Part shown: positions 1 through 5,902 of the stretch, in pieces
How positions within the stretch are numbered: the first letter of the stretch is position 1
How the letters are laid out: every line of letters starts with the position of its first letter
NCBI GenBank assembly: GCA_016930735.1
Contig: JAFGGF010000124.1
Span: 1-5,902, forward strand
Origin: Prolixibacteraceae bacterium
Lineage (GTDB): Bacteria > Bacteroidota > Bacteroidia > Bacteroidales > Prolixibacteraceae
Direction of reading: 5' to 3'
Length of the DNA stretch: 5,902 nt
The notes under the pieces: model-generated
Seen by the model: only the letters and a program-made list of their open reading frames with translations
What the model was told of the DNA's origin: nothing
Databases searched by the model: none
Program-made: the position numbers and the translations under genes

Positions 1-978
1 GAACGTTTCGAAGGGTTTAAAGAAGAGGTGCTTAAAGACTATTCAGTTTTAAATGTTTCAATTAAAAATTCGTTGCCCGTTGAAACAGCTGACAAAACAG
101 ATGATATTGACTGGCCCGGCAAAAGCGCCAACAATGATGTTCTGGTTGAGGCAACGGCTGTAGGGTTCGATTACTTTAAAACCATGGGGATGAATGTTGG
201 AAGTGGAAGAGATTTTTCACCGGAAATGGCTACCGATAAAAGTGGCGTGATTTTAAACCAGGAGGCAGTGCGTGTAATGGGGCTGGATGACCCGGTTGGT
301 AAAAACATAAGGCTTTGGGAGTATTATCCTATAACTGTTCTGGGGATTGCCGACAATGCTATGTTTTATTCACTGAAAGAAAATATCGGGCCGCAAATTT
401 ATTACATGGTTCAGGATTATGACGATGAATCGATAAAAAACAATGGAGTAATCTTATTAAGAATTAGTGATTCGGATATTGAAAAAACAATAGCTTCGAT
501 AAAAACGACGTGGGCTGAATTTGCCCCGGGAAGCCCGTTCGACTTTCATTTCCTCGACCAGGCAGTTGACAATAATTACAGGGCAGAGAAAAAAATGTTT
601 GCCTTGTTAAAATATTTTGTACTGATATCTATACTTGTATCATGCCTCGGATTATTTGGTTCGGCGGTATATTCAACGCAATCGCGGATAAAAGAAATAG
701 GCATCCGCAAAGTTAGCGGGGCAAAAATCTCAGAAGTAATAGCGATGTTGAATACCAATTTCATAAAATGGGTAATCATCGCCTTTGTAATTGCCACGCC
801 TATTGCTTATTACGCTATGAATAAATGGCTTGAAAACTTTGCTTATAAAACCAACCTTAGCTGGTGGATATTTGCGCTTGCTGGTTTACTGGCGTTGGGA
901 ATTGCTCTGTTAACGGTGAGTTGGCAAAGTTGGCGGGCGGCGACGAGGAATCCGGTGGAGGCGCTGAGATATGAATAA
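1..978 (+). CDS. MacB/FtsX-type ABC transporter permease, 5'-truncated by window edge
   Basis: This is the C-terminal 325 codons of an inner-membrane ABC permease. The frame is open from base 1 (ERFEGFKEEV...), so the GTG at 28 is an internal Val codon and not a start. By comparison with the two complete neighbours, about 450 N-terminal codons lie outside the window. What is visible is most of the second periplasmic MacB_PCD-like domain, with the GRDF turn (205-216), LNQEA (253-267) and the VLGIADN strand, followed by a complete C-terminal FtsX domain. That domain has a TM segment near 610-670, the cytoplasmic coupling segment RIKEIGIRKVSGAK (685-726), TM segments near 770-825 and 862-924, and the family tail WQSWRAATRNPVEALRYE. 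The coupling segment is where such permeases contact their ATPase (family knowledge). The stop codon lies 12 nt before the next gene, consistent with one operon. The substrate is unknown. The last 72 residues are almost the same as those of the third permease (3 differences), although the periplasmic part is not. Confidence 0.93.
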   Translation, partial: ERFEGFKEEVLKDYSVLNVSIKNSLPVETADKTDDIDWPGKSANNDVLVEATAVGFDYFKTMGMNVGSGRDFSPEMATDKSGVILNQEAVRVMGLDDPVGKNIRLWEYYPITVLGIADNAMFYSLKENIGPQIYYMVQDYDDESIKNNGVILLRISDSDIEKTIASIKTTWAEFAPGSPFDFHFLDQAVDNNYRAEKKMFALLKYFVLISILVSCLGLFGSAVYSTQSRIKEIGIRKVSGAKISEVIAMLNTNFIKWVIIAFVIATPIAYYAMNKWLENFAYKTNLSWWIFALAGLLALGIALLTVSWQSWRAATRNPVEALRYE

Positions 979-990
979 AAATTTAAAGAT

Positions 991-3339
991 ATGAGTAATT
1001 TGAAATTTGCATTCCGAATGTTAAAAAGGAACCCGCTACTGGTTTATATCAGTATTCCGGGATTGGCAATTGGCCTGAGCGCATTATTGCTTTTGGCAGT
1101 TTACCTGAAGTACGAATTCAGTTTCGATAAACATTTTCCAACCAACAACCGGGTACTCCGTTTATGTAATATTTTACACGGAGAAAATGGTATCAATACC
1201 CTGTCAATAGGCCTGCGTACTGATTACACTCAGTTACCACAGCAGGTTCCCGAAGTGGAGAGGGCAGTTCAGTTATACCCAGGATGGGATGTGAAAATAA
1301 AAGCGGAGAAGGGCACTTTCAATGATTTGCAGGTGATGTTTGCCGATGAAGAATTTTTTGATGTTTTCGGAGTAAGGCTACTTGAAGGAACCTCTGAAGC
1401 ACTTGCCGGTAAAAAGAATATTATACTCACAAGATCGTCGGCGGAGAAACTTTTTGGAAGTATGGATTGTGTTGGAAGAACATTGACTTTGGATGATTCC
1501 GATTTGTTTGTGACAGGAGTAATGGCTGATTTGCCTAAAACCACGCATTTTAAATTCGATTTGTTGCAGCCTATGAAGGCCAACGATTTTATAATTAGTC
1601 AGGGCAGCCTCGAATTTCAAACGTATTACCTGATAAAAAAGGGTGTGAATTTGCAGACTGCCGGAGAAAATATTGCGGCGGTAAACAACGAGTTAATGAA
1701 AGTTTGGAAACAGCGTGGAAAGTTGAACGATACAAAAAGCGAAACCAGTACAGAGTTATTGCGGAACATCCATTTATACACCAAAACAGATGAAGATATG
1801 GTGCAGAAAGCCAATTGGATGCAACTATTTATTGTGAGTGGGATAGCCCTTTTTATTTTTCTGATAGCGCTTATCAACTTTGTTAACATGTATTTATTGC
1901 ACGGCGAAAAACGTATTGCCGAAATAGCCTCGCGAAAAGTTGCAGGAGCTACATCGGGAAACCTGGCTGCACAGTTTTTCAGAGAAAATGGTATTATTGC
2001 CGTTCTTGCTTTGCTTGCTGCAATTTGGTTGACGGTTCTGGTTCAGCCCTTTTTCTCGCAAATGATAAACCTTCCTTTAGCTGTTGACGATATGTTTACA
2101 CCTTTGGGCATTGCAACAGTTGTTGGTATATTGATTTTGCTTGTTTTATTGGCGGGTACTTATCCCGGATTTCATTTATCGAAAATAAACCTTATTTCAG
2201 GCTTAAAAGGTAAACGCCAGAATATTACGCACGGAGGCCTTTCCAAATCGGTGGTTCTGGTACAGTTTTTTATCACTGTATTACTTATCTCCTCGCTCAT
2301 TATTATCCGGGCTCAGATTAAACATATGAAAGATGTACCTCTTGGTTTCAACGAGAAAAATGTAGTTGCAGTTCAGGATTTCTCGGGACAAGCGGTTAAA
2401 AATGTAGTTTCTATAAAAAATGAACTGGAAAGTTTGCCTTTTATTCAAAGTGTTGGTATTTCTCAACATCGTATGGGTGGTGGTTGCAGCGGACAATCGA
2501 TAGCCTTACTTAACAGCCCTGATGAAAAACCGGTTAACGAATATCGTGTAATGCCCGGATTTACAGAAACCATGCAAATTCAGCTTAAAGAAGGCCGTTA
2601 TTTTACCGACAGACAGGACGACCAAAATAGCATTTTGATAAACGAGGCAGCTGCAAAAATGCTGGATTTGCAATTTAGTCCTGGCATGCAGGTTTTATAT
2701 AAGGGCAAGCCGGTAAAAGTAACTGGCATTATTAAAGATTTTTATTTTAACGGGTATGCCGGGAAACAGATTGACCCGCTTGTTTTATCCCGGACTGACT
2801 ATGGTTATCTTATTTATCTGCGTACTAAAGGTAGTTTCTCGCAGGATAACCAAAAGCAGGTAGCCAGTATAATACAAAGTTTCGACCCCGATTATATGAT
2901 GTCCTTCGCATCGCTTGATGATGTATATACCGCAAAATTCGAAAAAGACGAGCGTGCATTCAGCATGGTTTCTTCGGGGGCTGTTTTGGCAATCATTTTA
3001 AGTTTTGCCGGAATGCTGGCGCTTTCTATCCTGAATGTTACACGTCGTATCAAAGAAATTGGCATACGCAAAGTAGTGGGCAGCACCGAATTTGAAATTA
3101 TGAGCAAGTTACTTGGCGAAACATTTCTATTGGTAAGTATTGCCTCGCTTTTTGCTTTTGGCATTTCTTACCTCTTAATGACAAACTGGTTAAACAATTT
3201 TGCTAATAAAATAAATATAGGCGTTGGGTACTTTTTGTTTAGTGGATTGTTTGCCTTTTTTATCGCTTTTCTCGCAGTTGGCTGGCAAAGTTGGCGGGCG
3301 GCTACAAGAAATCCTGCAGAGGCGTTGAGGAATGAGTAA
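991..3339 (+). CDS. MacB/FtsX-type ABC transporter permease, full length (782 aa)
   Basis: This is a complete duplicated-plan ABC permease of the inner membrane. Predicted order by residue: a short cytoplasmic N-terminus (NLKFAFRMLKRNP); TM1 about 17-38; first periplasmic MacB_PCD-like domain about 40-275; FtsX domain 1 with TMs near 279-302, 333-352 and 371-391; TM5 about 420-440; second periplasmic domain about 441-655, with GRYF (535-538), ILINEAA (548-554) and VTGIIKDFYF (577-586); FtsX domain 2 with TMs near 657-681, 710-730 and 746-766; and the tail WQSWRAATRNPAEALRNE. The two coupling segments are RIAEIASRKVAGA (308-320), which departs from the usual KEIGIRK form, and RIKEIGIRKVVGS (686-698), which is canonical. 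The ATG at 991 is the only sensible start, because it gives the normal basic N-terminus just before TM1. It is preceded by A-rich sequence without a clear Shine-Dalgarno. It lies in a tight operon, 12 nt after the previous stop and 26 nt before the next ATG. No ATP-binding motifs are present, and the substrate is unknown. Confidence 0.95.
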   Translation: MSNLKFAFRMLKRNPLLVYISIPGLAIGLSALLLLAVYLKYEFSFDKHFPTNNRVLRLCNILHGENGINTLSIGLRTDYTQLPQQVPEVERAVQLYPGWDVKIKAEKGTFNDLQVMFADEEFFDVFGVRLLEGTSEALAGKKNIILTRSSAEKLFGSMDCVGRTLTLDDSDLFVTGVMADLPKTTHFKFDLLQPMKANDFIISQGSLEFQTYYLIKKGVNLQTAGENIAAVNNELMKVWKQRGKLNDTKSETSTELLRNIHLYTKTDEDMVQKANWMQLFIVSGIALFIFLIALINFVNMYLLHGEKRIAEIASRKVAGATSGNLAAQFFRENGIIAVLALLAAIWLTVLVQPFFSQMINLPLAVDDMFTPLGIATVVGILILLVLLAGTYPGFHLSKINLISGLKGKRQNITHGGLSKSVVLVQFFITVLLISSLIIIRAQIKHMKDVPLGFNEKNVVAVQDFSGQAVKNVVSIKNELESLPFIQSVGISQHRMGGGCSGQSIALLNSPDEKPVNEYRVMPGFTETMQIQLKEGRYFTDRQDDQNSILINEAAAKMLDLQFSPGMQVLYKGKPVKVTGIIKDFYFNGYAGKQIDPLVLSRTDYGYLIYLRTKGSFSQDNQKQVASIIQSFDPDYMMSFASLDDVYTAKFEKDERAFSMVSSGAVLAIILSFAGMLALSILNVTRRIKEIGIRKVVGSTEFEIMSKLLGETFLLVSIASLFAFGISYLLMTNWLNNFANKINIGVGYFLFSGLFAFFIAFLAVGWQSWRAATRNPAEALRNE

Positions 3340-3365
3340 AATTGATTGAGGCAAAAAGTAAATCT

Positions 3366-5678
3366 ATGATTAAAAATATTTTTAAAACAGCCTTTAAATA
3401 TTTGTGGAAAAACAGGATTTATAATTTCATAAATATCCTGGGATTGACCGTTTCAATTACCTCAATCCTTATCATACTGGTTTATATTGGGAATGAACAA
3501 AAATACGATATCCAAATAAATAACCGGAATAAGATTTACCGAATGGGGACCAACTGGGCAACCATGCCATCGTTTATCGGACATTTTTTGAAAGATGAGT
3601 CCGGTTACATCGATGATGTGACCCGGGTAAAGATGGAAGAACACGAGATTAGTTACAATAACGAGGTCTTTCTGATGGATGACATTGCAATGGCCGATGC
3701 TAGTTTTTTCAAGGTGTTTAATTTTAAATTTTTATTGGGGAATCAGGAAAATGCACTTGAAAGAATACATTCGATAGTCCTTACGCAGAGGGAAGCAGAG
3801 CGGATTTTTGGGAAAGCCAATCCGCTCAATCAAACCATTTTATTAAAAAATAAATACCCTTTTACCATAACAGGGGTAGTTGAAAATCCGGATTATTTTC
3901 ATTTACCATTTACGGCCATCGCCACATTGGAAAGTCTTAAAGAACTTGCTGATCCCGAAATTCTGGAGCAAAAAGACGGGTGGAGCTACTTGACCTATAT
4001 CGTTGGAAAACCCTCTTATACAGGATTACAAACAGAAAAAATGGTAAATAAAAAATTGTATGAGTTCGGTGAGTATAAAAATGTGAAATTCCATTTAACC
4101 AGCCTGAAAGATCTATATTTCGCTGCACCTTTGTATTACGAAGGAAGCACACGACATGGAAGTAAAACGGTTTTATTTATTCTTTTTTCCATTGCATTAT
4201 TGCTTTTTATTCTGGCTGGAATCAACTTTATAAATCTTACCAATTCAAGAACCAACATTCGGTTAAAAGAAGTAGGAATAAAAAAACTAATTGGAAGTCC
4301 TAAAAGCACTTTAATCATTCAGTTTCTGGTCGAATCGATTCTGTTGTTGTTTATCGCTTTGGGATTCTCATTGCTGCTCGTAAAAATGGTCGAACCTCTT
4401 TTTTGCAATTTAGTAAATAAAATCATTGATTTTAGTGCTATTTATTCGTTGTTTAATCTTCTCATAATTGGATTCCTAATTATTTTAATAGGAATAATAA
4501 CCGGGTTATTCCCTGCTATTAGTATAAATTCAGTTCAGTCCATTTCGCTTATAAAAAACAAAATGGACAGGTTCTCTCAAAAAACAATTTTTAGTAAATC
4601 GCTGATTACTTTTCAATATGTGATTTCAATTATACTGATAGCCGGAACATTAATCATTGTAAAACAACTCAGGTATTTAAAAAACAAGGATTTGGGTTTT
4701 TCGCCTGAGCAAATTGTTTGCATTGAACTAAACGATGATTTAAAAGCTCAACAAAATACTTTTAAAAATGAATTACTTCAAATTCCGGGTGTTTTGCAGG
4801 CTGCCTATTCGGGAAACCGTATGGGAAATGACTGGGGAAACTGGTTGAATGAAATGGATGGCGACGGTAAGTCATTTAAAGTAAATTGTGTTGAGCCCGG
4901 ATATTTCGACCTCATGGGCATTAAGTTGAAAGAAGGGCGCATATTCAGGGAAGATGAAATGGACAAGGGTTACATGATTAACGAAACAGCGGTAAAACAA
5001 TACGACATCAAAAATCCACTTGAAAAAACGATGGAAAGGGATGGAAAAATCTACCCCATTATTGGGGTAATGAAAGATTTCAATTTTCAATCGCCGCAGT
5101 ACCCGATTGAACCTGTGTTGTTTTATTTCAGAGATAACAGGTACAACCTTATTAACATAAAAATTAATGCTGCCAATGCAAAAGAGGTGATAGGAAACAT
5201 TGAAAAAGTGTGGGAAAAGTTTAGTCCGTCTCATGTTCTTACATATAATTTTCAGGATGATTTGTATGATAAACAATATAAATCGGCAGAGCAATTCAGC
5301 ACTCTGGTAGGAATTGGCGGAGCAATTGCCATAATTATTGCGTGCCTGGGAATTCTTGGACTATCTATATCGCTGGCTGAACAAAAAATCAAAGAAATCG
5401 GCATACGAAAGGTAAACGGTGCCAAAGTTTCTGAAATATTATCTATGCTCAATAAAGACTTTATTAAATGGGTAACTATTGCATTTGTAATTGCTACTCC
5501 CATTGCTTATTATGCCATGAATAAATGGCTCGAAAATTTTGCCTACAAAACCGCTTTAAGCTGGTGGATTTTTGCGCTGGCAGGTGTGCTGGCACTGGGA
5601 ATTGCGTTGTTAACCGTAAGTTGGCAAAGTTGGAGAGCTGCTACAAGGAATCCGGTAGAGGCGCTGCGGTATGAATAA
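3366..5678 (+). CDS. MacB/FtsX-type ABC transporter permease, full length (770 aa)
   Basis: This is the third tandem permease, with the same plan. Residues counted from the ATG at 3366: basic N-terminus MIKNIFKTAFKYLWKNR; TM1 about 20-43; first periplasmic domain about 44-265; FtsX domain 1 with TMs near 267-292, 318-340 and 358-383; TM5 about 411-432; second periplasmic domain about 433-640, with GRIF (524-527), MINETAV (537-543) and IIGVMKDFNF (565-574); FtsX domain 2 with TMs near 645-669, 699-717 and 732-753; and the tail WQSWRAATRNPVEALRYE. Coupling segments are RLKEVGIKKLIGS (299-311) and KIKEIGIRKVNGAK (674-687). An in-frame TTG at 3342 would add MIEAKSKS. I prefer the ATG because the family normally opens with a Met-Ile-Lys/Arg-Asn type leader directly before TM1. 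The first periplasmic domain resembles gene 2 only loosely, while the C-terminal FtsX domain closely matches gene 1. It is probably the last intact gene of the operon, since a palindrome starts 3 nt after the stop. Substrate and ATPase partner are unknown. Confidence 0.94.
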   Translation: MIKNIFKTAFKYLWKNRIYNFINILGLTVSITSILIILVYIGNEQKYDIQINNRNKIYRMGTNWATMPSFIGHFLKDESGYIDDVTRVKMEEHEISYNNEVFLMDDIAMADASFFKVFNFKFLLGNQENALERIHSIVLTQREAERIFGKANPLNQTILLKNKYPFTITGVVENPDYFHLPFTAIATLESLKELADPEILEQKDGWSYLTYIVGKPSYTGLQTEKMVNKKLYEFGEYKNVKFHLTSLKDLYFAAPLYYEGSTRHGSKTVLFILFSIALLLFILAGINFINLTNSRTNIRLKEVGIKKLIGSPKSTLIIQFLVESILLLFIALGFSLLLVKMVEPLFCNLVNKIIDFSAIYSLFNLLIIGFLIILIGIITGLFPAISINSVQSISLIKNKMDRFSQKTIFSKSLITFQYVISIILIAGTLIIVKQLRYLKNKDLGFSPEQIVCIELNDDLKAQQNTFKNELLQIPGVLQAAYSGNRMGNDWGNWLNEMDGDGKSFKVNCVEPGYFDLMGIKLKEGRIFREDEMDKGYMINETAVKQYDIKNPLEKTMERDGKIYPIIGVMKDFNFQSPQYPIEPVLFYFRDNRYNLINIKINAANAKEVIGNIEKVWEKFSPSHVLTYNFQDDLYDKQYKSAEQFSTLVGIGGAIAIIIACLGILGLSISLAEQKIKEIGIRKVNGAKVSEILSMLNKDFIKWVTIAFVIATPIAYYAMNKWLENFAYKTALSWWIFALAGVLALGIALLTVSWQSWRAATRNPVEALRYE

Positions 5679-5680
5679 AA

Positions 5681-5777
5681 GTCTGAACCATGATTTTTAT
5701 GATAAAAGGATTACCATGATTATAAAAACAGAAAAAATCAAAGTCTATCAAAGAATCAAATGAATCAAGGTTCAGAC
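5681..5777. repeat. 97-bp imperfect palindromic element with GTCTGAACC termini
   Basis: The outer arms are GTCTGAACCATGATT (5681-5695) and AATCAAGGTTCAGAC (5763-5777). They are reverse complements at 14 of 15 positions, and the terminal 9 bp are perfect. The symmetry continues inward in a spaced form. The left arm carries TGAT, TGAT, GGAT and TGAT starting at 5691, 5700, 5708 and 5717. The right arm carries ATCA at 5764, 5755, 5747 and 5737, in mirror-image register except for a 1-nt slip in the innermost pair. ACCATGATT also occurs twice directly (5687-5695 and 5713-5721). There is no coding potential and no U-run after the right arm, so it is not a classical intrinsic terminator. A transcript could still fold into a long interrupted hairpin that protects or ends the operon mRNA. 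I recall GTCTGAACC...GGTTCAGAC palindromes as dispersed repeats in Bacteroidota, possibly REP-like, but this could not be checked here. Confidence 0.8.
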
Positions 5778-5783
5778 AATTAA

Positions 5784-5828
5784 CGGGCAGCTACGAGTAA
5801 TCCGGTTGAAGCACTTCGATATGGATGA
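5784..5828 (+). pseudogene. 3'-terminal remnant of a fourth MacB/FtsX permease gene
   Basis: Reading from 5784, the frame gives RAATSNPVEALRYG followed by TGA. This matches the C-terminal tail of the three intact permeases (RAATRNPVEALRYE) at 12 of 14 residues. An in-frame TAA sits directly upstream (5781-5783), and no start codon or permease body precedes it, only the palindrome. It is therefore a relic and not a gene. At the DNA level it differs from the matching 45 bases of gene 1 at about 10 positions and of gene 3 at about 12, mostly third codon positions. This suggests an independent paralogue that was once under protein-level selection, not a fresh copy of a neighbour. The bases just before it (AATTAACGG) may be a decayed form of the AGTTGGCGG found in gene 1. 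With only 15 codons, chance similarity is unlikely but not excluded. The preserved frame, position and order all favour homology. Confidence 0.68.
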
Positions 5829-5902
5829 GAAGTGGGAATTCCTTGTTTACAGGGATTCAGGTAATGAGGTTTTTGTATTTTCAAATTTATTTCTAAATAT
5901 TA

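Noticed and set aside
28..30. GTG at 28 as the start of gene 1
   Set aside because: The frame is open to base 1, and the residues before it continue the second periplasmic domain. The product from 28 would lack the first half of the transporter.
4872..5294. Antisense open frame of 140 codons opposite gene 3
   Set aside because: It lies wholly inside a clearly coding permease frame, has no recognisable domain or start context, and its composition fits the complement of a membrane-protein gene. The other antisense frames at 576-797, 1269-1583, 1378-1620, 1626-1889, 2281-2496, 2892-3164, 3462-3644, 3937-4152, 4136-4318 and 5252-5503 were dropped for the same reason.
5699..5763. Small peptide genes starting at ATGs inside the palindrome
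   Set aside because: The frames end within a few codons or follow the repeat pattern. Nothing resembles a conserved peptide or a start context.
5681..5777. CRISPR array or tRNA-like structure
   Set aside because: The repeated blocks are only 4-9 nt and inverted, with no constant-length spacers. The fold expected is one interrupted hairpin, not a cloverleaf.
5837..5874. Possible intrinsic terminator: AATTCCTTG / CAGGGATT hairpin followed by a T-run
   Set aside because: The stem is short, needs a G-T pair and a bulge, and the T-run (5870-5874) starts about 12 nt after it. This is too weak to call.
5870..5902. Possible Bacteroidota-type promoter in the AT-rich tail
   Set aside because: A TTTTTG stretch could act as a -33 element, but no TAnnTTTG -7 box at the right spacing is visible before the window ends.

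Overview
The window most likely comes from a Bacteroidota genome. Three things suggest this: a tandem run of MacB/FtsX-type permeases of about 770-790 aa, start codons preceded by A-rich sequence with no strong Shine-Dalgarno, and a palindromic repeat beginning GTCTGAACC that I associate from memory with this phylum. I cannot assign a genus. Nothing in the window is a housekeeping marker.

Layout, all on the + strand: (1) positions 1-978 hold the C-terminal 325 codons of a first permease, cut by the window edge. (2) After a 12-nt gap, positions 991-3339 hold a complete second permease of 782 aa. (3) After a 26-nt gap, positions 3366-5678 hold a complete third permease of 770 aa, best started at the ATG and not at an in-frame TTG 24 nt upstream. 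(4) Two nucleotides after the third stop codon lies a 97-bp imperfect palindrome (5681-5777). (5) Six nucleotides further on is a 15-codon scrap (5784-5828) of the 3' end of a fourth permease gene. The last 74 bases hold nothing I can support.

The three genes are probably co-transcribed. Each full-length product has the duplicated plan TM1, periplasmic MacB_PCD-like domain, three-TM FtsX domain, then the same again. Each would need an ABC ATPase, and none is encoded here, so it must lie upstream or elsewhere. The substrate cannot be read from the sequence. Lipoprotein or peptide export, or mechanotransmission to an envelope partner, are family-level possibilities only.

The most interesting part is the right end. 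The operon stops at a mirrored, regularly spaced palindrome, and directly behind it is the relic of a further permease. This points to past contraction or rearrangement of a longer array. A second notable feature is that permeases 1 and 3 are nearly identical in their last 72 residues but strongly diverged in the preceding periplasmic domain. I found no convincing new multi-gene system.
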